Assembly (NCBI RefSeq): GCF_026745355.1
Contig: NC_079207.1
Location: 16,062,150 to 16,126,149 of the forward strand
Reading direction: 5' to 3'
Length of the DNA: 64,000 nucleotides
DNA from: Beta vulgaris subsp. vulgaris
Taxonomy: Eukaryota; Streptophyta; Magnoliopsida; Caryophyllales; Amaranthaceae
The notes below the pieces were generated by a model. It was not told the DNA's origin and made no database searches. It saw nothing but the letters and a program-made list of their open reading frames with translations. The position numbers and the translations under genes were made by a program. Below, piece after piece: positions 34,601 to 44,789 of the stretch (its first letter is position 1; every line of letters starts with the position of its first letter).

Positions 34601-37600
34601 TGGAGTTACTCCTCCTATCACCAATTGGTTTTAGGATGGAACCTCCTTGGACTTGTAAGTGGACTAAACTCTCCTTCTTATTGGGTTACCCTGTCCCATT
34701 TCATATAATCTAAAAATTAACACATGACCCTTTGCTACATGGCTTAGACCCACAAGGGCCTTACGACATCAGAAAAGGGCAAGGAACCTCCCTATAGCTC
34801 TTCAATCTCCGTTTGGAGGGCAGTGATAGAGAGAGGCGAGGGGAAGAGCAGTCGACTATCAAGAGCAAGTGGAGACAAAAACTCTCATTAGGAATCTACT
34901 TCTACGCTCCAATATGTTTCTACAATGCGTCTGATATAATGTCATAAAGTTACAACAAATTTATCAAAATGACATTTATAGCTCATAATATGCATTGTGA
35001 ATTGTGAGCTATAACAGTTTACTGTTGATATAACAAGGATTGCTCATACTTGGGGGGTCTCCTCACTTTAGCTCAACTCTCTGCTGAGTATGAACACACA
35101 GTCAAATCTCTATACACACGTGAACACGCATCGCATCACAGCCATATACATCCAATGCTACACAGGGCAATACATCTAAAACAACAAGTTACCTCCTTCA
35201 GAAGTTCAATGGAATCAGCACTAAGAGCATTCTTGCATTTTTCAACCCACAGGTGGAGAGAATGCCGCAGCCAGTTAGCATCAATGTACTTCTGTAACAG
35301 CATCTACAAGGCAAGGCAGAATAAAAGTGTGTCACTATTTTAAGTAAAAAGTACTCAAAATTCAGACAAAATGAAATGGCCAAATAGCAGTTCAGTAGAT
35401 AAAAAGGCAGCTCAATGACATTTCAAAGCAAAAACTGGCTTGGGAATTCAATAACCACCTAGGGAACAACCAAACCCTGTAGGCGACTAACGAGTCTGAG
35501 GTGAGGCCAAATATATGTATCCCTGTAGGTCTACATGGTTATGAGCCACACCAGACAAGAAATTGCCACTGTTTTTGAAGCAATGTCAGAATTTTTATCT
35601 GCAGCTACCACCAGTAAATTACAGACAACAAGAACTCGAACATGCCCTTCTCGTTCTTTCTCTCCCAATATGTTAGTTTGTGATCTGTAATTATAAAAAA
35701 TGGACTTTTGGAGTTTTGGTGGACTACAAATTTGCCCTTACAATTTCAACCATCTTGAACTTTGAAGCCAATGAACATGTTCACTTCATCATCTTCAATC
35801 ATCTCACAGCTTTCTTCTCTTTGGAAGTGACAAATTAGGTGCGCTAGTGGTCAATAGTGGTGAAGAGCAAGTGCTGGTATTTATCTAGAAGAGTCCTAAA
35901 TGGATTCTACCAGCGCCCTATTGCAGCCCAAAAATATCCACATATATTTTGGTACCATAACTCTTCCCGATAGCACTTATGTAGTTATGTTACTACTTAC
36001 TACCATTCTGCAGCATTCGTGGTACCAATGGGAAGAGATGTGGGTACCGAGTCTAATGTGTACTCCAAACATAGATACCTAGATGGTGCACGTGGTAGTC
36101 ACATACATCTTTAGCCTATCTATCTGAGTTCCTCTAGCTGGTGATCTGCTCTTTTCATAGAAATTTGGTAGGCAAGGATGTAGGAGGTATCGACTTTGGA
36201 GTGGCTTATATGCATCATTTTGTGGGTGTCTTCAGGTTTAACTTGGAATTGATGATAACTCGATTCAAGATCAAGCTTCAAGAAAACCTTTGACCTGAAA
36301 AGCTTACCCAATAGCTCACCACTGATAGGGCATATGTTGGGAACGACTTCCTTAGTAAGAGCCTTGCAAATTGCAATCCACAAGGAAACATCGCGACCTT
36401 GAGAAAGAAAGGACTAGTGGAGAGAATAATTATTTGCTGCTGCTATCATATCTTAGCTATATCTTGTAAACATAAAACAGGGGTTTTTGATAAGGTTCAT
36501 ACACTGACCGAGTATTCCCTCTTTTAGCACAATTGAGTGCTCCCTAGCCCTCATTGGAGGTAGTTGCCAAGATATGTCAAACACCTGGGACAGTTACTGA
36601 ATTATTTATCAACAATTGAGGTACTATCTCCACCAAAATATTCAATTCAATCATACTCCTCTCCCCTGCTTTCTTAAAGTCCTAATCATGGCCTTTAAAG
36701 AAAGCTTTGTACTAAGTAACCAACACACTGAATGATCTCCCCTAATGGTCATTGTTGAGTACCCTACTTAACATTTATGAACTATGGTTTCCAACTATTC
36801 ACCACTAGTTTTTAACGTTTCCAATCATTGCACCCCCAAGATGACATTAAAGTTCCCCAAAGCCAGCTCCTTCCAAAATCTGAGTTCCTTGCAGACGGAG
36901 AGCCGTACCTATGCCCAAGGATACTCGAATTCTCTATTATGGCCACCGGAATGAAAATGTAGGTTGACCCGGATCAATCATCACAATAACCTCATTGCCA
37001 CAAATCTTCCTCACTAACTTCATTAGTTTAGGATTAGCAGTTCCATGACTTCGAGGAAATTGCAGTCATTGCAGGTCCGCTCACCAGAATTCTCATCCTA
37101 GCCTTATCTTCCACTTTGTCTTGGACGCTTAGGAAAATGAAGACCATGGTGGCCCATTGTCCATTTATTGTCACAACAGAAACAAACACCTTTCTCTCTT
37201 TTGAGTTGAAGTTCTTTCATAAGTAATCTCACTTCTCCGAAGGATTGGCTGAAAACATTATAGTCGTAGTGCTTGTGCCGGTAAACTTTTAATAGTGCCT
37301 ACTCGGAATTTGATTTTGTTCCTGAATTTTGGAACTATGATGGATGATTTGGTTGCCAGCAGGTCTCCAGGAAGAACCAGCAACCAGGGTTACAGGGTCT
37401 ATCAATCCTCCTCCATAACACGGCCTCGACTCAAATCTTCTCATGCGCCACATCTAAATATAGCCTCTAACTTCACAGAGAGATCCATTGCATGTTCTAA
37501 TGTAATGGATCCCAACACGCCCATTGATTTAATTTTCCCGTCATGAGTAGTTCAGTACTTCTGGAACGTTCTCCAGTGATGCGCCTAGTTCTATGAGATT

Positions 37601-40133
37601 TCGACGGTACCTGGGATAGAATCGATCAATGCTCACACATCAAACTGGCATTGATCACTCAACAAAATACTTTTAGCTATTCCCACCGGTGTACTTTCAC
37701 CATGATACCAAGAAAATGCAACACCTTCAGGCACTGCCACAACTGCTTCCAACTTAACCCCTTTGCTGAGGCAATAAAACTCTTTGGGTTTATATTAAGG
37801 TTGATATTTTGCAGTTAGTTTTTATTATTGACGAGGCCACAATAGGGGAATTTAAATCTCAATGGATGGAGGAATCAGTATAGAGGCCTTTGGGAGACTT
37901 TGTTCAGGCAAATGGAGGAAAGGGGACATAAGAAAAACCTGAACCGAACATGCACCCAAAAAAATGCAGGTTCCTGAATCCCCTATCCTCCCTTGAAAAC
38001 CCCTTGCTAAACAGCCCCTGAGATCATGTGTTATTGGATTCAAGGGCTAACAAGGGAGCTTGCTTGTACGCCAGTGAGTCTGTCGGTAACATGTACCCTG
38101 GTGAGTTGTCAGTAACATTCTAACATCCTCTCTTGGGCATGAAGAGAGTACAAGTTTGCACAACTCTTACTCTATACTAAGGATAAAGATGGTGATCACA
38201 GGGTACACCCATCCACAATCCCAAAATGTGCAATTTCCATCTAACTTCACGATTCAGAAACCTCACTATATTCATGCAGCACTACTGCAATTTGGAGCAG
38301 AAAAGTAGCTTGTCCTGCATGGGATCAGGCATCTTCCAACAGCAGGCTCAATGATGGAACACTGATGTCTTACAAACTCTGCTGAAGAAGTTCCAGTAAA
38401 AGACTTTCTATGATGATAAAGCCATTTCCAAAAGCTTGTCAGACTATACTCATGATGCAGGATACCTAGCTGGCTGAAATCCATGAAATTTGGAAATAAT
38501 AAAGCAAAGAAATGGGATATGACTAACATACAGAAGACGAAATCCAATTACTTCAGAGGATTAGGAGTTTACATTTCGAAGATTCAAGAGCAATCTTCCA
38601 AGGTCAGGATAACTTTTACAGCGAGAAGCCTCCGCAGCAAATTCCCTCCATACAACTACATCACGAGCAGTTTCAACCAACACCTAAAACAAGTGAAGCT
38701 CCATTACAAGACAGCTAATAATGAAACTACCTACAAGGACAAATGATGGTATCCTTTGGGCATAAACGGTATTGCATGTTTCAAAAAGATGACATACTGG
38801 CATTTAAAAATTGAATTAAGAAGAGAAATTTTACAGAATATCAGAGGAAAAGAGGACCATAAATTTGACACCTGAACAGGAAGCTGGTCAACAATATTCA
38901 ACACGCCAATTACTATCTTTTTCATGATAAAGCGGCGTGCAACAGTCAAATCTTCAACCAGTTGAACTCCAACTCTATGTGACCGGTGTGCAATAGGTTG
39001 TGGAAGCTCATCAATTGCACATACAAGCAATGTATCAGCCCAAGAATAATGCTTTTTGTGCGGAAAGAATATAACAATATAACTCTTCCTGTCATGAGTT
39101 GGTTTTGCTTTCACAGTTGCTAATGGCCAGTCAGCCCTCTCGCATTTGATTCCTGCTTGCCACTTCCCTCGCCACTATACTTGCGGAGTAATATAAGCAC
39201 GGGGAAAAAAATTTAGCTCCAAAATCTGATATAAAATTGAATTACATAACTTCTAAGTACAAAGCCACATATTTATACACAAAATTATATTTTAAGCCAT
39301 AAGCAGCTTATTTAGGCATATTGAAACACATTTGTATATTCTGAGAAGTAATAAAGAATTAGATTAGAAAAACACCAAGGGGGTGTCTCCCTTGTTCAAA
39401 GGAAGGGCTAAAGACAAAAGGGCACATAGAAGATCATGAACTCAAGCTGTTTCAATGTTTTATAATGAACCATTGTTTAATCTTACATTCAACAACCAAG
39501 TAATATCTTCACAAAAGAAATTCAGAGCACTAACCCTACAATTTAGCAGCAGAAGAATCCCGCAACAAGTTACCATTCAGTACAGTGGGTGTGATGTGAA
39601 AGCAGAGTTCAAATAGCTATGTACTGCAAGACATCACATGAAGAATATGAAAGGAACCATACCTTAACCCATAATGCCAGAGATTCATCTTGTTCTGGCC
39701 ACTTGGATACTGATATAGACAACTCTTCATCTTTATTTTCAGAAAGGGGCTCACAGTCAATTGTGTTCACATCTACATGTGAGTTCTGAAAATCAAGGCA
39801 AGCTTCTTTACATAGGACCTGTTCCTCAAGGTTATCATCATCATAATCAAGAACAGCCCCAGACAACTTCTGGTCATTCAAATCAGAACCACAGTGTGAA
39901 GACCCATTAGAGCTTTCCTCAAATGTAATAGCTTCTCCATCTAGCTCCAGACCATCACATTCCATTGTGTCTATGGCCCCTTTCAAACTCGGCAAAAAGT
40001 GGTCCGCTTTCTTCTCTACTAAAGAGATTTGTCCCACATTTGATTCTGCATCTTGCACAATCTCCATGAATGATTTCTCCTGAGAGTGACAGGAATGTTT
40101 CGCATAGTGAAGGGCATAAGTTAGAATTTCCAT
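19685..40133 (-). CDS. SUVR5: SUVR5, histone H3K9 methyltransferase (11 coding exons)
   Basis: The coding exons in order are 40133-39663, 39174-38872, 38683-38573, 35303-35193, 29691-26869, 23311-23159, 22828-22712, 22637-22534, 22454-22317, 20995-20908 and 19792-19685. They join in frame with GT/AG borders into 1,508 residues (Arabidopsis SUVR5 is about 1,380). The start is supported by an upstream in-frame TGA and by MEIL...HYA resembling the Arabidopsis N-terminus. In order it has a plant-specific N-terminal block with VKWRGKWQAGI (about 156-166), a basic patch RKRPKLEVRR (406-415), Cys/His-rich repeats (about 518-720), four C2H2 fingers (833-988), pre-SET (about 1275-1345), SET with NHSC (1442-1445) and LCYDY (1480-1484), and post-SET CxCx4C (1496-1503). 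In Arabidopsis the protein places H3K9me2 without DNA methylation, binds DNA through its fingers and works with the demethylase LDL1. The family assignment is firm; conservation of these roles here is inferred. Confidence 0.95.
20356..20486. mobile_element. short fold-back MITE in SUVR5 intron
   Basis: Facing arms carry ATAGTGAT and ACCCTCATTTTTGGGG near both ends around a short centre. It lies in the intron between coding exons 10 and 11. No clear target duplication is seen. Confidence 0.5.
20560..20720. repeat. relic of the element family at 33,987
   Basis: The words CCGACATGGG and AAATAGCCAAGT resemble the inside of the 8-bp-duplication element at 33,987-34,158, with decayed ends. Confidence 0.3.
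21836..22194. mobile_element. Stowaway-type MITE in SUVR5 intron
   Basis: The ends are CTCCCTTCGTCCCATTTTAT and ATAAAATGAGACGGAGGGAG, flanked by TA. The element is 359 bp and lies between coding exons 9 and 10. Confidence 0.88.
23770..23956. mobile_element. hAT-like MITE in SUVR5 intron
   Basis: The left end AGTGGCAGATCTAG resembles the hAT-like element at 3355, and the right end is CAGCTCCACCCCTTC. An exact 8-bp duplication ATGCACAT flanks it (23,762-23,769 and 23,957-23,964). The element is 187 bp. Confidence 0.75.
23957..26868 (-). other. rest of SUVR5 intron between exons 5 and 6
   Basis: This is intron sequence without any supported gene. Several short frames are present but none has domain content. 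One Tourist-like MITE lies at about 26,252-26,509. Confidence 0.6.
26252..26509. mobile_element. Tourist-like MITE
   Basis: The ends are GCCTTGTTCA and TGAACAGGCC. The interior is built from repeated CTGAA..GAACTTA words on both strands. TTA precedes the left end; the right duplication is imperfect. Confidence 0.45.
26869..29691 (-). other. SUVR5: SUVR5 large exon 5 (zinc-finger region)
   Basis: One open exon of 2,823 bp encodes residues 333-1273. It holds the acidic and polar middle region, repeats of the type C-x(n)-C-x(n)-CxxH (QCIAFIEAKGRQCVRW; MCQG..TRCKHRSLPG), the conserved WLKRARNGKSRIISKEVF block and four C2H2 fingers. The finger ligands are C833/C836/H849/H854, C867/C870/H883/H888, C901/C904/H917/H922 and C967/C970/H983/H988. 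A basic stretch rich in RLSRPRLKKG follows. Several frames on the opposite strand are shadows of this exon. Confidence 0.94.
30882..31130. repeat. CA/CG alternating purine-pyrimidine tract
   Basis: About 250 bp is nearly pure alternating purine-pyrimidine, with runs of CACACA and four CGCGCGC-type cores. Reading frames across it in all directions are artefacts of the repeat. Such DNA favours the left-handed Z form. Confidence 0.95.
31202..31409. repeat. 106-bp tandem duplication
   Basis: Two copies of a 106-bp unit beginning AAGTGATGTAAATCTAACC (31,202 and 31,308) differ at only a few bases. Confidence 0.93.
31512..31845. mobile_element. Stowaway-type MITE with internal 98-bp duplication
   Basis: The ends are CTCCTCTGTCCCTTATTG and CAAAGGCAAAGGGAG, flanked by TA. 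Inside, a unit of about 98 bp starting AAGGAAAACATCATCATGTG occurs twice in tandem (about 31,583 and 31,681) with two differences. Confidence 0.85.
31970..32088. mobile_element. Tourist-like (PIF/Harbinger) MITE
   Basis: The ends are GGCCTCGTTCTTT and AAAGAATAGGGCC, flanked by TTA on both sides. The interior has three tandem AACTGAAAATAAGTCCAAATG-type units. The element is 119 bp. Confidence 0.75.
32197..32424. mobile_element. degenerate Stowaway-type MITE
   Basis: The edges CCTCCGTTTTTTTAATAG and TTAAAAGTTGGAG with subterminal GCAACGC / GCATTGC resemble the family at 15,047. Confidence 0.4.
33294..33663. mobile_element. GC-rich MITE with 9-bp duplication
   Basis: The ends are TTAGTTTTAAAAGGCG and GCGCTTTTAAAAACTAAG. 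The 9-bp duplication GGCTGAAGC lies at 33,285-33,293 and 33,664-33,672. The interior is rich in GCGCC and AGGCG words, in sharp contrast to the AT-rich intron. A 9-bp duplication suggests a Mutator relative. Confidence 0.75.
33987..34158. mobile_element. 172-bp MITE with 8-bp duplication
   Basis: The inverted ends are CTATGTTACTCAGACTC and GAGTCTGAGCAACATAG. The duplication CTTAGAAG lies at 33,979-33,986 and 34,159-34,166. The CTATGTTGCTCRGACTC end is, from memory, common in eudicot genomes. Confidence 0.85.
34440..34800 (+). repeat. LTR-like fragment
   Basis: The words GTCCTACATTGGAGAAA, CCACTTTATAAG and CTATCACCAATTGGTTTTAG in this order are typical of a plant LTR family. No partner LTR or internal region is visible. 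Confidence 0.4.
35304..38572 (-). other. SUVR5 intron between exons 3 and 4 (3.3 kb)
   Basis: The intron is bounded by GTAAAC and TTGTAG. Its middle holds a Ty3/Gypsy relic (36,120-37,760). The rest has no supported gene. Confidence 0.85.
36120..37760 (-). pseudogene. Ty3/Gypsy gag-protease-RT relic
   Basis: On the minus strand, in this order, there is gag-like sequence (AVVAVPEGVAFSWYHGES, about 37,750-37,680). A CCHC-type knuckle follows (EKGVCFCCDNKWTMGHH, about 37,210-37,150). Protease-region words with GT..ILG follow near 36,850. Last is a reverse-transcriptase piece with CxFLKLDLESSYHQFQVKPEDTHK split by changes (36,383-36,120), the KLDL..YHQ..V block of Gypsy RT. Stops and frameshifts are frequent. 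No LTRs were found. It lies in the same orientation as SUVR5, inside its intron. Confidence 0.75.
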
Positions 40134-40527
40134 ATCACCAAGAAATCATTTACGTAAGTAGAAAACATTTATTCAAACTCAAGTAAGTTTGAATTGCTTC
40201 CTGAAACCCCAAGGTTTTAAGAAGATTTCAACCGAAAAAAAAAGCATGTCACCATAACCCCAGTGCCGCCAACAAGGCTTTCCCAGAGCATTAGTAAGAA
40301 GGGTCAGAAGTATTGTGGCCTGACACCAGCGAATGCAGAGAAATCCCTATAACATTTGATTGGAGACTCAATCTAACTTTAGCATCTAGCATATTAAATC
40401 CAGGACCAGAACGTGCTAGATGAGATGAACACAGCAATTTTCGTTTATAGTAATTGATGCAAACCTAGAAAGATTAAGCATGAAATAAACATTAAAAAAA
40501 TAACAACGAGAACTACACGCAGCGGAC

Positions 40528-41098
40528 TAGGGATGGGCATGGACCCCGGACCCGACCCACTTTTAGAAGTCTGCGTCTAATTTTTTAAGAACCACTTGAA
40601 CATGGGCACATTTGATCTAGGTGTTCAAAATCCGGTATGAATCTGCGCTCAATCTTTAAGACCCAAACCTGAACCAAATTTGACCCATGGATCCTATTGA
40701 TTCTATATTTCAGATTATTAAATTACAGATTAAAATTGCAACATAAAGTAAAGCTCATACCGTCGTAAGAATCAATTTAGGATGTTTTGTCCAAGAATAG
40801 TAGAATAATTTTATATGTATAGCTATTGCAACTTTGCAATGGTGACTGAGGATTTAGCTCAGCGTTTGCTAACTTTATTTAATTTAATCATCCTTTTAAG
40901 TGAGCAACAAAAGAAGGAGAAACTCGTTGCAAGTTTAAGAACCATCGTGTATGCATTTGAAGCGCCAAACCTGCTAGACTCATTGGATCTGGTGAAGGTC
41001 TGGATTTTTCGGATCCTATAGTCTGGGTGGGTTTAAGTTTCAGGTCCAGATTTGGGTTTTACTAGACACGGCCTAGATGAGACCCATGCCCATTTCTA
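40528..41098. mobile_element. hAT-like element, TAGGGATGGGCA family
   Basis: The left end TAGGGATGGGCATGGA and the right end CCATGCCCATTTCTA are imperfect inverted repeats. They match the end type of the element at 59,668, and the interior has the same GGACCCGACCC words. Flanking duplications have decayed. Confidence 0.6.
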
Positions 41099-41981
41099 AC
41101 GAGCCTACATATTTTAGCATAACATCAGTATTATAAGAACTATAAAAAGCCTTGCCAGCTTTCAGTGTCCATGCAGTACAGGAATCAGATCATTAAACAA
41201 CATAAAAGTTTTGACAAGCAAGACAATGTTTTTTGGTACTTCGGTTGCACATGACTTAGTGAAGGGGAAGGAATTGGATAAATAACAAGGATAGAGTAAG
41301 CAAATGGTGTTAAGTAACTCAGTAGTCAAATATGTGCAAGTTGAAGAGGAAAATCTCACATGTGACCACTAATTTTTTATACAAGCAACCGAATGGCACG
41401 CTAGCAGCCATTACATCAACGGCTTATGTAATGTAATTCAAGAGCAATAACAGAAAACATAGCCCCGTATAATGAACATGTGGGAACTTTTGACTGTATA
41501 TTTTTGCTCAATCATTTTATAACCCATATGTACAAGGCAAACCAACTATAGGGAAAAAGTGATGGAGACGCCGTCTAGTGACAAAATTTTGATTATGTCA
41601 TCTCGTAATTTTGAATAATAATGTAGCATTAGAGAAGTTAGTGATAGTTGAAAGACTAGCATATAAAAAAATTTGTGTATTCATATAAAAGAAATCTACA
41701 TAATGTGTATACTAGCATGATGAGTGTGCCTTTAATATGGAGCAAAGAAAGTATAAATCCAGTTGAAATTGCAATGGTATTGTAAAGTTACTTTAAATTC
41801 TGTATTAATAAATATGACTTACAATAATGTTATAAATAATATCATAAAGTGGTATAAAAATGTAGGCTTGATATTGTAGAATGACATATTTTTAACTGAT
41901 GAGTAAAATAAACATTCATGAAAATTATGAAGATATTCTAATACTTATAAATTCCATGATATGTCTACAGTCTATACCATA

Positions 41982-42180
41982 TTCCCTCTCTGTTTTTTTT
42001 AATGGCACATTTTGCCATTTAGGGGTGTTTTTTTTAATACTAAGACATATAGCATTTTTCTTTATATGGTAAGTTGGTCACCATCTATTTTTTACTTCTA
42101 CCCTTCTTCTCTCTACCAATTTCCCTTTTTCCTAGGTCCATGTGCAAAAGCAAATATCCCAATTTCAAAAACGGAGGTAG
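41982..42180. mobile_element. Stowaway-type MITE
   Basis: The edges are TTCCCTCTCTGTTTTTTTT and TTTCAAAAACGGAGGTAG, with TA on both sides. The element is 199 bp. Confidence 0.6.
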
Positions 42181-44789
42181 TACTCTAGTACGGCAATTTT
42201 TCATTCATTTAACAATTTACATAAAAAAGAAATTCAATCTAAAATAAATTGAAGTACTCAAGTTGAAAAATCCAGTCCAAAATTTTCTTGAAGTTATTTG
42301 GAGTTTTGTTTAGATTGCAAAGTTTAGTATTAACAACATTAGAAATTTAAAAAAAAATTGTCAATTTGCATTAAAGGAGTTAACATTGAACTTTCAAATT
42401 TATTAAATCAAAACAAAAAGCTTCTAATAATATTCGACCTAAAAAGCCAACTCGAAAGAAACATTTAACTTTACCTAGTTTCGAATTATTAACAACTTTT
42501 AGCCTATTTCTTTTACTAGCAAATTTCTAACATATTATTATGTAATACTTCGTCCAATTCTTAATGAATGCATCATACTGACTCTTTACACTATTTAAAT
42601 ATTGAACTTTGATAATATGTAATTACTAATATGTACAAATATATATCGTTATTTTATATAAATAATTCTCAAAATATGTTTACAAAATATTATATTTTTT
42701 TAAGAATTTAAATATTATGTTATTAAAGATATTAATGGTCAAATTTGTGCATTAATATTATTGGATTTGTCCCAATGTATATTTCAAAACATCGACTTCT
42801 TATAATGTATACTAATAAATAAACAAAATAATAATGGTCAAAGTTGTAAATCGGCAAACATAAAAGTTTAAGTGGAACATTTTATTCACAAAGAAAGAGA
42901 GAGAGAGAATATTGTTCAACTTCTCCATGTCAACAATACTAGTCATACTTGGAACAAGTATTCTTCTAGAAATGTCTAAAGCTCCGTTCAACTTTCACCT
43001 GGCTTGTCATAGAAATATCCAGCATGTAAATTGTAATAGCCAACACAAGCTAAGAAACAAGGCAGAAAAGCAAAGGCACATAACACAATTCTATTTTGGG
43101 CTCATTATCATATCAGTAACTGATTGGCTTAAAGGGATCGACAATTATGAGGCTAGGGGAGAAGGTGAACCTAACGAACCAGAAAACTTTATATAAAAAT
43201 GAAGCCTTACTATTTCACTCCAAATGTGAAAGCTTGCATTTAATTTACACACACACAACCAATTTTACCTAATTTGCGAAACGAAAATGTGTACCTGAAT
43301 GCAAATTGCTACCTAGTTTTGCAAAATTAGCACAAAACTATATCACTTGCATGCACCAATTTCGCTTTTCAGATCGCAAAAATCTTAATCAAGCAGTCAC
43401 ACAAAATCCACTAAAGTAAGGATTTTATTTTCTTTTTGTTGTCACTCTTAATATTTTGTTTTTGGGTCATAAGTGTAACTTAGATAACTATACAGGCTGT
43501 TCTGTTCTTACAGACTTACAGTGACACAAACCAAATCCCACATTCCCACCCAAAATAAAATCTCAAGTGTGCTAATTTTCGAGCTAAAGGTGTAAACTTT
43601 CCGAGCTAACATGTTAAATTGTTAATGAACATAAACTAGTAACACAAATAAGTACATCAACAACTCGTGCAACTAAAAATTTTATAATGAACTGATGTTA
43701 TGTAACAGGTACCTCTTAAATTCAGCAGCACCAGAAGCAAATTTTCCACTCACATGTCACGGTTTTTTTACAGTGTGCCCCAGATTAAATTAAAAAAAAA
43801 ACTTCAATATCTACTCCAAAACCCTAAATCTGAAACAAAAAAAAAAGTTCCAAACTTTTGAAATAAATTGAACTAAGACCCTAAAATTAAATTAACAAAA
43901 CGACTTATTTCAGGTAGAAACCTTAACATAGATCTAAAAATGATCTTAAACGGTGGGTCCAGATCAGAGAAAATAACCCAATTAAAAATTTGTGCAACTA
44001 AACTCAAAAAGGATTATTTTTTCTACCTGGGTATAGTCTAAATCTTAATATTAAGTAATTGATTAAGGGATTTCTGGAGTATTAGACCCTATTTATTTTA
44101 AGTTTTGACTCATTATTAGATTAGACCTAAGAAACCCTTTTGTCTTCTTGAAGAGGGTGACTCATAACTGTGGTTGTTGCAAGGGTTAGAAATGCGGGGA
44201 AACCAAACAAAGCTAAAGAACGTGACATAAAAATAAAAATAACTTGGTATAACATTAGGTGAACCAACAAAAAATTGCAGAAACAAAAAAATTATGAAAA
44301 ATAAACAAAAATGCAGGTTAAAAAAAATAAGGGAAGGAATAATGTAATAGTAATATACCTTTTTTATGCCATGGTTGGTTGTTTGAGTAAAAGGAAGGTT
44401 GAAATTGAAATTTTTGGTTCTGATGAATGTGTCTTTCTCTCTCCTCTTTTTTCTACTTTCTCTCTCTACCTCTTAACAAAATTTTGGTCTTTGGTTAGGC
44501 AAACTGGCAAAAGCTAATGTTATTTGTTAAATCGAAATGTACCCTTTTCTTGCTTTGTGAACGTTTTTTATTATCTTTTTTTTGAAGGGGGTGTCTAAGG
44601 TCCAAACTTAGGGTAGGAAAAAAAAAGGGCACAGAGATGAGTAAGTCTGGTTTAGAGAGGAGAGAGAAAACAAAAATTTTAGGTGGAGCCGTGAAAACGA
44701 AATTGAAAGGAAAGTGGGTAAGTTGAGGGATTCTTAATCTAATAAACTAAACAAAAAAGAAAGAAAATAAAGGAAAGCCTAGTTAAAAA

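Larger units (their letters stand above)
29692..35192 (-). other. SUVR5 intron between exons 4 and 5 (5.5 kb)
   Basis: The intron is bounded by GTAACTTG at its 5' end and TTGCTTCAG at its 3' end (minus strand). It is filled with repeats: a 15-bp poly-C run near 30,528, a CA/CG-rich tract, tandem duplications and several MITEs listed separately. I see no host gene in it on either strand. Confidence 0.85.
40134..44789 (-). other. upstream side of SUVR5; promoter not located
   Basis: The SUVR5 start codon is at 40,133, so its 5' untranslated exons and promoter must lie here or beyond. I cannot identify the first exon. Two transposons lie at 40,528 and 41,982. The rest, especially 42,185-44,780, is AT-rich with no supported gene. 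Confidence 0.5.

Noticed and set aside
43700..44560. First non-coding exon and promoter of SUVR5
   Set aside because: There are CT-rich and GAGA-like stretches, but no donor/acceptor pair or TATA position can be fixed from sequence alone.
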